The position numbers and the translations under genes are program-made. Positions 10,831 through 23,055 of a stretch of DNA of 64,000 nt are shown here, in pieces. The stretch is from assembly GCA_944474755.1 (NCBI GenBank), contig OX104117.1:63851522-63915521 (forward strand), read 5' to 3'. The DNA is from Limnoperna fortunei (Eukaryota; Mollusca; Bivalvia; Mytilida; Modiolidae). Position 1 is the first letter of the stretch. Each line of letters starts with the position of its first letter. The notes beneath the pieces were generated by a model. The model saw nothing but the letters and a program-made list of their open reading frames with translations, made no database searches and was not told the origin of the DNA.

Positions 10831-13180
10831 GTGATTGGACAATTAAATAATAGTTTGAAGCTTTCTGTGACAATACTTTTTTAAGACTACTACAAAGACC
10901 GTCCAAGTATTTTGGTTAAAATAATGTTTCATTGTGTCCACCAATGCACATTTGTGTTTCTTATACAAATTAAGACCAATTATCCCTAAGGATATTTTGA
11001 GATTTTTAAAATTTTATAATATTAATCATCAATCTATGTAACTATATTCATTATGAATATTTGTGATTGGTGCATTTTCTGAAAATGGAGTAAGAAAAGT
11101 GTCAAAAATGGTAATATTGTTTACCAAAAATTATAGAGAATAATGCACTATTTCTTGACATGTTCAATAGTCTTATTCTGATCACACATATATTTAAAGT
11201 GTTGTACAGTGTAACTGTTTTGAATATTGTTAATGAGATATTGAATTAAGCAAATAAAAAGTTCTATTGAATATGAATTAATTTCCCCTGAAAAATTGGG
11301 ATTTGAATATGGCCTTTTTCACTGTAGTTTAATCGGCCCGGAATGGCCTTCATGGTTACCATGGCAACCGAAGTCAAATCATAACAAACAATCATTTTGT
11401 TTTTAATCCAATGGTCAATTTCATCATGAAAATCAGCAAAATCTAAGACATGTCATGTCTCACCCTATATGGAAATCCTTTGATCCTGCTTAACTTTTTT
11501 CCAGGTGTATATAATCTTTATATTTTTGATGGCATGTTATTTGCAATCTCTGCTTTAAATACATATTGATTGTTCTGTGATGATCATTGAATGCACCTAT
11601 TATTCGCTAGTAGTGTATGATACCCAACCCTTTTATTAACACACAAACTCGCTCTCTACAGTAATAGAAGCGACAGGTCCGTAAACCTAGTTTAACAAAC
11701 CATTATTCGTTCAAGCGGATGTACTAAGTCAGTACAATTGGTGATGCTGATTGATTTGTGAAATTTTTTTGGCAGTCCCCTTGGTGTTTGCTATTAGTTA
11801 TTACATTTATGCGCATCTGCTGATGGTGTGTTTTTCGCAGACGTTTTCAGCAGAAAGGTATTATCAATTGTATGATCTATATATTATTTTTGCAAATATG
11901 AATTTTAGTCGACAAAAAACGAATAAAAGTAAACAAATATATCAATGAGATAAACTAATTAGTAGTCTAACTTAACATTTATGTATGTTTCTCTTAAGGC
12001 AACTGGTATCAATGGAGTTAACTTACTTGTAAACGGAATCTTTGATAAACAAAAAAAGACCCGGAGCTACTGTTGGCCTTGTATATTATTTACATTGGTT
12101 CCTTTCGGACAAAAAAATAAAAACAATATAACGCAATTTGTACTACTGTAACATTTTTCTATACTACGTAGATGTGCTACGAATACCAATGTAATAACAA
12201 TAATATAAAAGACGATATAAGATGAACCACATGAAACCAAGCCTTGAGGAAACCAAGCCTTTTTACAAAAATGGACACATTACGTAATGGGATTTTCACT
12301 CTTTTAATGTACACAATATTTCACTTGTCATAATTTTATAATGTCAAACTTATCTCTTAAACAAGATCTACATCATCTATTGTACTTCCATCTGTACTCA
12401 CGCTTACCTGGGATTAGCTGTTTCTTGTTAAAGTCCACTGCAGAATTACCTTTAGTATCATTTCAGACCTTCTTATATGTACATTGTACATATACGTTAA
12501 GGATAAGAACAAGAATTGGGACTAAGTCAAAACCAAACGTCTAAAGTGAGTAAGCAGTGCCCGTTTGTAAGTAAACACCAGCCTTATTTTCTTTCTTATT
12601 GTTTAAAAGTCATATATGTAGATCTTTGAGGGTCTTATTAATACAAAAATAAATAAGGACCGAAACAAACCAATTAATGTTAAAAGCTGAAAATAAAAAA
12701 AGCAAAACAAAATGTCCATGTACAATACTTAAATCTAGAGTTCAACTAAAATATATATGAACAGTTGAATAATTTCACTGATAGCAATTTTCCACTCTCG
12801 GTACTGTACTAGATAGACTGTTTTGTAACGGACTTTTTGAGAGATATATTTTCATTTCAGGCAAATACTTTTTAGGCTAGATTAAACATACAACATACTT
12901 ATATTTATGCTTAAAAAAATGCTATAGTAGTCATTAGAAACATATGTCAATGGAAACTTCTCCATACAAATACTATCCCAATACATGACTAATGATGCGG
13001 CAGCCTAGTTTTATTTACTCCATGGTTTATAGAGTGTCATGTGTTTTTATTATCTTTTTTCTTTACATGTTTTTTCATAGTTTATTCTTCAAATTATATG
13101 TCCCTATCTAATGTTATTAAGGCATATCCGAAAATTAATTATATGCTCAAGGTAATAACTAAGTACATTTTGACTTCATC
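10831..13180. other. AT-rich sequence, no gene seen
   Basis: No supported exon, RNA gene or named repeat. The open frames at 11751 and 12341 are short, have AT-biased codons and lack splice support. Confidence 0.45.
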
Positions 13181-13189
13181 AATAAAGAC

Positions 13190-14815
13190 AAACTTATCAA
13201 TATAAGAATAAGTCGTTTAAGAAGGTCTATGAGTACTAAAGCATCATCAATCTTCAGAAATCTTGATGCACATAAAACTTTGTCCGACATTCATTACAAA
13301 TATGTGGTTGTGCCAGCAGATAAAGCCCCTAACAACATTATTTTTATCTGCAAAAACATAATATAGAGTGTTTAATTAATGAGTTAGGCATCGACAGTTC
13401 ACTTGGCAATCCTACTTACACATTAACTGCGCTTTCAAAAGAGAAGATTATTAAATCACAAAGCGGTATTGCATCCTTTGGTCTCAAAATCAAAGTCGAA
13501 GATTGTGATCTCCCCATATTGTACTGGATACCAAAAATTTCACAAAAATCCATACAAGCAGCGTTTTATAGCAGGATCGTCAAACTCCTGACCAATATTT
13601 TATCAACACTAACGGGACTTCAAAAATACAGCGACACTTTCGACTCCAGGAGTGGAATAAATGAAAGGTGGATATTAAACAATTCAAAAGACCTGATAGA
13701 CATCCTGAGTTCTGGATTTCTTTCCCATTGTAATAGCATAAACACATTTGATTTTTTTGGCCATCCCTCATATGCAGCTTAAAACTAGGCTTAAAGTTCT
13801 TATAAAACACTGTTTTTTCAAGAAAAACGGAAAGAGACGATATAAATACCTAGTAATTATTCATGACAGAACTCACTTCGTCATCAATGAATCTATATCT
13901 AATACTAAATATAATGAAGACCAAATCTGTCATATGTACGATTTTCTGATTGACAACACCTTTGTCATGTTGGAGGACATGTTTTTCAACAGACTGTTGG
14001 TATTCCAATGGGTACTAATTGTTCTCCTCTCCTCGCCGACGCCTTTTGTACTCTAATGAGGCTGAGTTCCTAGAAGTCCAGCTCATAAGGATTGAAATAC
14101 ACTGGCCCAGACCTTAAATTTAACATTCCGCTATATTGATGATGTTTTGTCCCTCAACAATGCTAAATTTGGTGAATATTTACATTCAATATACCCTAGC
14201 GAGCTTGAAATTAAAGACACCACCAATACACTAAGGTCAGACTCTTACTTAGACCTACTTCCAGAAATAGACTCAGGAAAACTACAAACTAGACAAACTT
14301 TCCAGTTGCCAACTTCCCGTTCATCGACTGCAAGATTCCAGCAGCTCCAGCGTATGGTGTGTACATTTAACAACTTATACGTTATTCCATATCCTGCGAT
14401 CGGTATTCCGATTTTCTAGACCGATCACTGCTGTTGACTGCTAAAATACTCAAGCAAGGGTTTGTTGCACGGTTGATGTTATCTCTCCAGAAGTTCTATG
14501 GTCGCAACCATGACCTAATTGATCGTTATGGGAAATCAGTGTCTCAAATCTAACATTTTTGCTGAGTCATAGGTAGTGATTCCTATTCCTGGATTTGACT
14601 TTTCCTAAGACACGACAATGAGTAACTCGACGGGTGTCTTATTAGAGGCAAGCACCAGAGTGCAACCATGGTTTTTATTGGGTTCGAGTTACTCTCTTGA
14701 CGTTGTGTGTGTTTTTTGGTTTTTGTGTTGCGTTTGTCTATATCCGGATTTGTAACTATCCCTTGACTTTTAGCTCTTGTCGGTTTTCTTTGCTATTTTT
14801 CTTATCGATACAAAA
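13190..14815 (+). mobile_element. Penelope-like retroelement relic (copy C)
   Basis: This is the plus-strand counterpart of copy B. It runs from DAHKTLSDIHYKYVVVPADK, through a broken RT core (YWIPKISQKSIQAAF, an altered first catalytic block NTFDFFGHP, GTNCSPLL) and the intact RYIDDVLSLNN near 14130 to a C-terminal block, then a non-coding 3' end. The 90-codon frame from 14147 (SLNNAKFGEYLHSIYP) is the part after the YIDD motif. Frameshifts and small deletions are spread throughout, so it is inactive. Copies B and C lie in opposite orientation about 7 kb apart with a Tc1 relic between. Confidence 0.7.
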
Positions 14816-15129
14816 CTAAAGAAGCTTCCTTTGGCCATATCAATCTTTTGCTGTCGTGCAATTAATATTTTAATATTTCAATATGACCCATTAATTTAAT
14901 TTGCAGCAGCTTTTGGTGCTGCAATAAAACAGATGTGCTGTGTGGAAATAAGTACAGCTACAGTGGTCTTACATTTTTATCATGCGTAATCCAAAGCACA
15001 TCATTTAAATTTGTTGACTTAAAATCAACGTACTGATAAATCCTCATGACACACAACCCTAAATACCTTCATACTGTAAGTGGACGCAATAACATTTAGA
15101 ATACATTTTACCTAAATGTATTATTATGC

Positions 15130-16050
15130 TCATTCTAGCGATATATTCTGGCTAATGCGTAAGTGTCTGTATGGCTGTATTACTGACTGATTTAATGATA
15201 TATCTTTTATGCAGGTAAGTATTACTTACTTATAAAATGCTGTTTCTGCAATGCAATGATACTTATTTATCATAATGCCTTTGAAGCGAAACCTACCGAC
15301 CGGTCTATTGTAAATGTCTAGAGAGAAATATTACTAACTTAATGAATAGAAACATTTCTGTAAAAAAAATTAACTAAAAAATACTTATACTGATTTGTCG
15401 ACATTGAAATATTACTGGCTAATTTATTGCTAATATATCTATTGATATAACCGACTGACTTAAAGCTGATGTGTCTAGTTGAAAATATTATCTACTGATC
15501 TAATGCTGATGAGATTTGAAAATGAAACTAAATGATTCATTGGTGATGTGGATTGTGGGAACTACTACTTACTGATCTTACGCTGATAAGTAGGGTAGAA
15601 GACGTTACTGACTGATCTCATGCTGACGTGAATAGAGGGAAATATTACTGACTGATCTTATGCTGGCATGAATGGTGGGATATATTACTGACTGATCTAA
15701 TGCTGACTGACTAGTTTGTAAGACACACAAAATATTACTGACTGATCTAATGCTGACGTGGATTGTGGAAAAATTTTCTTACTGATTTAATGTTAAAGTG
15801 TCCATTAATACTCATGTGTTTGGTATGAAATATTACTGAATGATCTAATGCAGATGTGTTCGGAAGAAAATATTAATTACTAATCTAATATAAATGTGTC
15901 TGGTGGGAAATGCTTCTGACTAGTCTAAAGACGATGCATCTGGTAGGAAATATACATGCAAATGACTGATCTTATGCTGTTAAGAGGAAAATATTACTGA
16001 ATGACATAACACTAACTTGTCTGGAGACACATTTACTGAATGACTTAAAA
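15130..16050 (+). repeat. Degenerate minisatellite
   Basis: Roughly 45-60-base units share a core close to ATTACTGACTGATCTAATGC followed by TGACGTG and a TGTGGAA-like stretch. About 15 diverged units can be followed, best preserved between 15600 and 15770. Units differ by substitutions and small indels, so the array is old. It ends less than 100 bases from the 3.36-kb element at 16128, whose terminal arrays also contain TGACTGATCT. Confidence 0.75.
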
Positions 16051-16127
16051 AAGATTATCTCTTAATTGCACGACAAACAAAATTGTAAAATTGTACCTTT
16101 GACTAAGCATGATGGCAGCATCATATA

Positions 16128-16360
16128 CAGTACTTGAAATTGAAAACGCAACACTTTTATCAATCCGTCAGCGATCCGTCAGCGTTCCAAAATCCGTCAG
16201 CGATCAGTTATCAATCAGTCAGATCAGTCAAATCGTTCCCAATCTGTCAGATCGTTCCCAATCCGTCCATCCGTCAATTGACGGATTCGGAACGATTTGA
16301 CTGATCTGACGGATCGATTTGGACTGATCGCTCCAAATCCGTCCATTCAACTTCCGGTTA
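16128..16360 (+). repeat. Left terminal motif array of the 3.36-kb element
   Basis: After the CAGTACTT terminus come repeated CCGTCAG, GATCAGT, CGTTCC and AATCCGTC words. The centre at about 16270-16290 is palindromic (CCGTCAATTGACGG). Such sub-terminal arrays are typical transposase-binding regions in other DNA transposons; that role here is inferred. Confidence 0.7.
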
Positions 16361-16491
16361 GTGAAATCAATATTTCGAAATGTGAAAATTCGTTTCACTT
16401 GCAAATATTAGAAGTTTATACAAATGTCAACTGTTATGTCCTCATTTATGGCTCGTTTAACCTAATAATAAGGCTAAAACAGGATAATACG

Positions 16492-16896
16492 AATGGAAAT
16501 TCCCCCAATCTATTACTAGTTATATATGCATCAGTGACGAAATATAAACATCACATAGTGTCATTTTATTAACAAAATAATAATAAAAAAAACACACACA
16601 ATGACTTAAAACAAATTGACCTCGCGTGCCAAGGCGTACGTCTCGTATTTGTCTTCGAATTTTTTAAAGCGGAAAAAGTCGAGTCCAAAGTTATAAATCA
16701 TAAATGGAAAATCCCCCAATATATAACTAATGCATCTGCGACGGAATATAAACATAACATAGTGCAATTTTATAAAAAAAAAAAGAAATGGAAAACACAC
16801 ACACACACAATGAATTAAAAAAATATTTGACCTCGCGTGACAAGGCGTACATCTCGTATTTGACTTTTTTGAAATTTTTTAAAGCGGAAAAAGCGA
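16492..16896 (+). repeat. Two-copy tandem repeat, about 211-base period
   Basis: The segment starting AATGGAAATTCCCCCAAT at 16492 recurs from 16703. Matching blocks include GACGAAATATAAACAT, GACCTCGCGTGCCAAGGCGT, CATCTCGTATTTG and AAAGCGGAAAAAG. The copies differ by small changes. It lies wholly inside the 3.36-kb element. Confidence 0.75.
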
Positions 16897-17071
16897 GAAA
16901 GACGAAGGCAGAATAGTAACATTTTTTTCACGTCGCGCTTTCGCGTTAGCATTATTTGTATGTATGACTGAAGTTAGTTTTACACTATTTTCAAATATTA
17001 GTCTATTTAATATGGCGTCGAGTGTTTATAAGGAAGAGCTGCAGTACCCAACGAAACAGCAGACTTTCGAC

Positions 17072-17195
17072 AGGAAAACTGGTTCTCTTTGCAAATTTAG
17101 GGATAAGTCGAGCACACCCTCTCGCTGTAAGGGTTGAACAGACAACGCGGTGATCAATACTAGATTACTGCTACCTTAACCACCGCGGTCGAGGT
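17072..17195 (-). repeat. tRNA-derived SINE fragment
   Basis: The minus strand shows a degraded head (CCGCGGTGGTTAAGG) and parts of the body (GAGGGTGTGCTCGACTTA, then CCAGTTTTCC near the left edge). The core is deleted. Confidence 0.55.
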
Positions 17196-17598
17196 TTTTT
17201 ATTAGAAACGCGTAAAAAGATCATTTGTCTTGGTTTGATCAGTTTTCTTTCTGTGCCACAATTCCTAAGAATTCCGGTGTATAATACTGAGAAAGATTTA
17301 CGACAAAAGCGAATACATCTATTTATATATTTTATTCACTATCTAATTGTGTCACATGAATCTACAGACAATTAAATGTCAAATAAAGAATAAACGCGTT
17401 TGTATATAGAAGCTTACGAGTTAAGCTTACATGTAAGCATAATTTTAAAATCAGTTGTGCTTTCGCATTTTAGCCGTCACAATTTGTTTATTTTACGATG
17501 TCTGTTATAGTCATTTGATATTTAATGATATATAAGTATAAATGGTTTCCTTTAAATTCAGAAGTGTGAAATTAGTTACTAGGTATCACGTTTTTGGG

Positions 17599-17624
17599 AG
17601 GGGGGCGGGGGGGGGGGTGGTTCA
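17599..17624 (+). repeat. G-rich homopolymer tract
   Basis: An interrupted run of G (GAGGGGGGCGGGG and longer) stands out against the AT-rich surroundings. It could form a G-quadruplex; this is inference only. Confidence 0.6.
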
Positions 17625-17808
17625 GGACATAATAGAATTGCCGCGAACCATAGTGACGTGTTTAGAGAGTACTTGCACGCTAAAGATTTCTTTTGTAAAT
17701 TTCGAAAAGGAGAAGGCTTAACATTTTCCGCCCATACCCATACCACTTATTTTTCCAGTTGAATTCAAAATGTTTGCCCCTTTTTCATCTTTCTCTAATT
17801 GATTGAAA

Positions 17809-18077
17809 GGGCGGCCTCGGCGGCCGTGTGGTTATGGTAGTCTACTATTGATCACGTTGTCTGTCAACACTGAGGTTGCGGGTTCGAGTCTCAAGGCGGG
17901 CAGGTTGCACTCGACTTAATTGACAAGGATTGCCACTTTTCCTACCGAAGGACCGGGGTTTTCTCCGGGTACTCCGGCTTCCTCATCCAATAAAAACTAG
18001 ACGCCATGATATTGCTGCAATATTGCTGAAAGTGGCGTTAAGCAATATTTAAACAAACAAACAAACAAACAAACAAA
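17809..18077 (+). repeat. Full-length tRNA-derived SINE with target duplication
   Basis: This is the best plus-strand copy. The head is GGCGGCCTCGGCGGCCGTGT, the B box GGTTCGAGTC, the core TTTTCTCCGGGTACTCCGGC, followed by AAAACTAGACGCCATGATAT, AAAGTGGCGTTAAGCAATAT and a tail of (AAAC)n. It is flanked by TCTAATTGAT at 17794-17803 and 18078-18087, a 10-base target-site duplication. The insertion lies inside the 3.36-kb element. Confidence 0.92.
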
Positions 18078-18380
18078 TCTAATTGATATTTAACTTATTC
18101 TCGTCATGAATAAGCTGGACACCCTCGCTGAAAGAAAAGCAAGCATCCAATCAATCAATCAATGAAATAAGTTATTCAAATTGAATGACAATCTTTTAAA
18201 GGGTATGTTTTGAAAAGGTTCTGTTTTATCGATATGACTGTAATGACAATGTTCAAACCGATCTTCATAGACCTAGGGAATTAATGACGTTTTGTTAAAA
18301 AAATTACTATTTCGTACTATAACACGTGTCTACCTGTAACACATTTATCACCTGTAACACAAGTCTCCCCGGCGTTATTA

Positions 18381-18566
18381 GGGCCTCAGTGGCTGATTGG
18401 TTAGTCATCTACTAGTTATTACATGCCTATAAACAGGTTACGGATTTTCGAACGACTGCAGATAGGGTGTGCCCGACTCCAACTGTATTGACTTGTCCGT
18501 TTTAACCCGTGTAGTCCGGCTTCCTCCCACCCCACCCCCAATAAAAAATGGACGCCATGAAATAAA
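18381..18566 (+). repeat. tRNA-derived SINE, degraded
   Basis: It begins GGGCCTCAGTGGCTGATTGG, has a weak B box, then GTAGTCCGGCTTCCTCCCAC and AAAATGGACGCCATGA. The last part is truncated. Confidence 0.8.
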
Positions 18567-19274
18567 TGAAACAATCCAGCGTAATTGTAATTATACTTTT
18601 TAACTTCTTTTATTGCCTGTCAAATAAAACTTGCGACCAGAATCGCTGTATATTTTACAATACAACTTTTTGTTTAGTAAACAATTGGTTTTGATTGACA
18701 TGCTTGTTCAACAGTTCAACAATTGTTTATACACAACAGTTTTTATAATTGTATTTAAAAATGTTGTAGACTAAATAAAAACACGTAGGCATACATTTAA
18801 GTAACTAGTAATGATGCCAAAAAGAGGCCAAGTCCTTTCCTAAATGAAAATAAATCTGTTACTGATTGGGGGAGTCGGGTCGGCTTAATATACGACAAAA
18901 AATATAGGTCGCAGAAAATAAAATAGGCCGAAATCACGAGTCGCGGAAATAAAAAAAGAGAATCAATAGAGGATTACGAAAATAAAACATTTTACCTCGT
19001 CGCTACTGATGTGCCTAAAATCGAAGTTTTTTTTAAGGTTTACAGGGCGCAACCCGCAAATATGTCCTGTTTTAAAGAAATTTGCTTTATTATATAATAT
19101 AAAGAACATAGTTTTTTCTTTAAATATGTTTACTTATGTTATTTTTAAGAACGAAACATTGTATTAACTATTCTTTTGAATACTTGCAATTATTATATTA
19201 TTTAAATTTTATTATAATATACAAATCAAGCAGAATTCGTTTTATCTTTAAATTAATAATGTATGCGTATCCGT

Positions 19275-19488
19275 CAATAAACTGACCGATTTATGCATAT
19301 AATTAAATGACGGATTCTGGATCGCACTGATTGAACTGATCGCTGACGGTTACCAAGGTAATGACGGATTCATAATTTTGGACGGATGTATTCATCATCA
19401 ATCAGTCAGCGATCCGTCAGCATTCCAAAATCCGTCACCAATCAGTTATCAATCAGTCAAAGTGTTGCGTTTACGTGTGCAAGTACTG
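19275..19488 (-). repeat. Right terminal motif array of the 3.36-kb element
   Basis: The array has CCGTCAATAAACTGACCG, TGACGGATTC (twice), GATCGCTGACGG, CAGTCAGCGATCCGTCAG and AATCAGTTATCAATCAGT. It then ends AAGTGTTGCGTTTACGTG and CAAGTACTG. The order and motifs mirror the left end. Confidence 0.7.
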
Positions 19489-21439
19489 TACATGTCGACT
19501 TTATATCAAAAATTTCTGGATTACGAATTTAAGAATGCTGCTTAAGCGTAAATAGCTTTAATAGATTACAATGACAATTTAAAAAAATCCCGGGCATATA
19601 TTATATTACGGACGAAAGATAGACGGACAGACTGACCACTTTTGTGAGAACCGCCTAAAGTAACGAGACCATGATAAGTCTGACGTGAAATTGGTTACTG
19701 AATATAGATTATTATTTCCGTTATTAACTTTTTTACTAGCAAACTGTAAAATTAATCTTATTCCCCAAATGACTACTTGTTCGCGTCTAAAAAATAGATT
19801 TACAAAAAAGATACCAGACATTAAAAAACTGTATTCTAGAATTTCAATTGCGACCTAATTTACATCAAAATCGTATGTAAGATCTTAATATAATGCGCTT
19901 GTGAGGAAGTGCCATCGATATAAGATATTTTGTGGTTTCAGTGAAGGGAATACAATCTTAATATAACATGTAATTGAGTGGTTTTAATAGCAATCATACG
20001 ATCTGTGACAAGCTATTTAAGAAGGAAATAGCGTTAGCTCCAGGTAAATCAGTGGCATCAGCATTGATATATGAAAGCTATTTTAGTGGTTTAGGAGGAT
20101 AAATAGCTTTTGTAATTCTTTTTTTTTGTAAAGGATGCCAATAATAATTTGTGAAACATGACACTGAAGACCCGATTGGACTGTCATAACGTAAGAAAAA
20201 AACGCTGTTTTATTTATTACTTATTTAACTTTTTCCTACGTGTTTTTTCACTTGCTAATACTAGCTTCGTAGCCTTAAGTTCTTCGTTACATCAAACCAC
20301 TAACTGCTGAATCAAAATTAAAGAGTCTCGTTTTGTATATTCCTGTTGACGAAAACGTTAATGATTGACTTCAATAATTACTTGTCATAATGCCGGATGT
20401 TTCCCTTTTGTTTCATTGCACAAAAGTTCTTTGATTACATCCATTAGGGAATTATATTAATTAAGGATACTCTATACATTATATGACAAGGAAAAGTGTT
20501 GATTTCTCTGTAGTTAACGTTTCGCACTAGTTGACGCATACCCTTCCTGTGTACTTGTGGTGTGATATTAAAATAAATTGAATAGAGATCTTATCCGTTT
20601 CCTGTTGTGATTGTGTAAATAATAACATGTTCTATAACATGAATGTTGTGCCTCTGATATCAAAAATTGGACCCCATACGCTGAAATGTTATTAAAGAGA
20701 TGAAATAAGACGCGCTTACATCTCGTGATTATATGCTATTGATGTACCAGGAAGTAATTAGTTTATATTTGTTTTTTAGACATAAATCAATTTAGCTGTA
20801 TGTATGGTACCTTTACGTATAGAAAAAAGGCGTGTAAAAATATTTCCTTAATTAAGTATTGATGTCGGGTTTCAATTCTAATTATTGAACTTTTGTAGCG
20901 TGACAAAGTCACTTCAAAAACCTTATTCATCGCAATATTACTTCTAAATCAAAAGATATCACCTACGAATACACAAATTGTTTATACGGACGCTTCTAAT
21001 CCAGACACATCCGTTGCTCAACAAATATATAGGGAAGCAACACATTCTAACGTTTAATAGCATTTATTACCGAAATCCCCCAAACCAAAGTTAAGTTATA
21101 TGCTTTAAGGCCATCTAGACGCGAATAGAAACAATCAAAGAATTTTATGGGTATTACCAGAGCAATAAATTTAAACAATGACTACATCAAACGTTAGATC
21201 TGTAATATTGTATGTGAGCTCTAACCCGGGATTACCCGGGTGGTGATATCCACTGCAATAACAAACCACCTGCAGAGGTTGTTGCAAATAAATGATTAGT
21301 TATATACAAATTGTGTATGCCACAAGTGAGTTTATTCTGATAAAGACTCGCAGTAATAATCAAATATATATATTTGGATAACTGGAGTTCTGAAAATGAC
21401 AATCAAAGGCTCCACCATATTTTGTCCAAATTGCCTTGA
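19489..21439. other. AT-rich sequence, no gene seen
   Basis: No exon or named repeat was recognised. Confidence 0.45.
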
Positions 21440-21990
21440 CCCTAAATTTCTCAAGTGAAATTACAATTTCAAAGTATTATTGGATTCAATAAAGGACTAT
21501 GCCCGAAAATTGGCAAAGAAAGCAAACCATGAGGCTGATATATTGTCCGAGTGGGTAAAAGGCTTGAGGTTATTGATTGTAAGAGAATAAATTGTTTAAA
21601 AAGGTTTATGGGTATTAAAGCAGCACTTCAGAAACATTGATGCTTCTAAAACTATGTCCGACATTCATGACAAAAATGTTACAAAAACATCTAAATGTCT
21701 AGATAAAGTAAGAAAAAAGGAATGAAACAAAATAAATACCTGTTTATCAGCCATAACAGAACTTTTTAAATCAAATAATAATCTGTCAAATGTTAGATTT
21801 TCAGATTTACAACCTATTTTGAGAATGCTTTTCAACAGACTGTTTGTATTCCAATGGAAACTAATTCTGCTCCTCTTTTTGATGACCTATTTTTCTTTTA
21901 TAAGGTTGAGTTCTTATTAGGCCGGATTTGTAATTATCCCTTGACTTTCAGTCCTTGTTTTGAGTTCGTTTCGTTTCTATTTTTTCTACC
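21440..21990 (+). mobile_element. Penelope-like relic with internal deletions (copy D)
   Basis: It retains part of the N-terminal region not seen well elsewhere (DYARKLAKKANHEADILSEW, about 21496-21555) and FRNIDASKTMSDIHDKNV. It then jumps by deletion to the region before TVGIPMGTN, and jumps again to the conserved 3' end (GCCGGATTTGTAATTATCCC, 21923 onward). Stops and deletions make it inactive. Confidence 0.6.
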
Positions 21991-22405
21991 TAAATTGTCT
22001 GTCATCAGACAAAACGTATGCTAATGAAAACTAATAGGATAATTACTTGCGTAAAGTTAATAATGAAACTGTTATTACCAGTGCCATAGAACGCATCAGA
22101 TTAAAATAGAACACAAGAACTTGCTATGTGCACGAGTTTAAACTGAATGCCTGTAGGCACGAGTGATCATATTTTCAATACCCACTTTGCGCGTTTGATT
22201 TTTCCTGTTTATTACATTGACGAATATTAGTTGTTTGCTAGAGACGTCGTTGAGGACATATATTGCGGCGTCACATCCAGGGAGTAAAAGAACTAAATTT
22301 TATATCACAATTGATTTAAAGGTATTTTTTACTGAAAAAATCGCGACATTCCATCGCTAACAATGTTATAAGATACGTTTCAGTCAACTGTGCAAAAACA
22401 ACATC
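21991..22405. other. No gene seen
   Basis: A spacer between two Penelope-like relics with no recognised content. Confidence 0.4.
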
Positions 22406-22411
22406 TATATC

Positions 22412-23055
22412 AATACACTAAGATCAGCCTCTTACTTAGACCTACTTCTAGAAATAGACTCAGGAAAACTACAAACTAGGCTCTACGACAAGCGTGATGA
22501 CGTCAACTTCCCAATTGTCAACTTCCCGTTCATCGACAGCAACATTCCAGCAGCTCCAGCGTATGGTGTGTACATTTCACAATTTATACGTTATTCTAGA
22601 TCCTGCGATCGTTATTCAGATGTTTTACACCGATCACTGCTGTTGACTGCTAAACTACTCAAACAAGGGTTTGTTGTACCTAGGTTGATGTTATCTCTCC
22701 AGAAGTTCTATGGTCGGCACCACGACTTAATTGATCGTTACGGGAAATCAGTGTCTCAAATACGATGTGACATTTTCGCTGAGTCATAGGTAGTGTTTCC
22801 TATTCCTGGATTGACTTTTCCTTAGACAAGACAATGAGTAACTCGACGGGTGTCTAATTAGGGGCAGGCACTGCTTACTCGTCCGGAGCACCTGAGTGCA
22901 CCCATGGTTTTTATTGGGTTCGGGTTACTCTCTTTCTGTGTTTTATGTGTTTGATTTTTGTGTTGTGTTTGTCTATATCCGGATTTGTAACTGTCCCTTG
23001 GTTTTTGGCTCTTGTTGTTCGGTCGGTTTTCTTTGCTACTTTCTCCTTATCGCCG
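22412..23055 (+). mobile_element. Penelope-like relic, intact C-terminal part (copy E)
   Basis: From 22412 to the stop at 22787-22789 the frame is unbroken for 125 codons: NTLRSASYLDLLLEIDSGKL, YDKRDDVNFPIVNFPFIDSN, YISQFIRYSRSCDRYSDVLH, KLLKQGFVVPRLMLSLQKFY, HHDLIDRYGKSVSQIRCDIF, then AES and stop. It is the best-preserved C-terminal region in the window. The non-coding 3' end to about 23055 matches those of copies B and C. The element is 5'-truncated, lacking the whole RT catalytic core, which is usual for target-primed insertions. Confidence 0.75.

Larger units (their letters stand above)
16128..19488. mobile_element. 3.36-kb inverted-repeat DNA element with motif-array ends
   Basis: The ends are inverted: the left reads CAGTACTTGAAATTG then AAACGCAACACTTT, and the right end, read on the opposite strand, CAGTACTTGCACACG then TAAACGCAACACTT. 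TA flanks each end (16126-16127 and 19489-19490), so a TA target duplication is possible. Inside each end is an array of CCGTCAG, ATCAGT and CGTTCC motifs in both orientations. Three SINE copies (17072, 17809, 18381) have inserted within, at least one with its own target duplication, so the element is older. No transposase was recognised; a short GC-richer exon-like start lies at about 17011. Confidence 0.7.
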
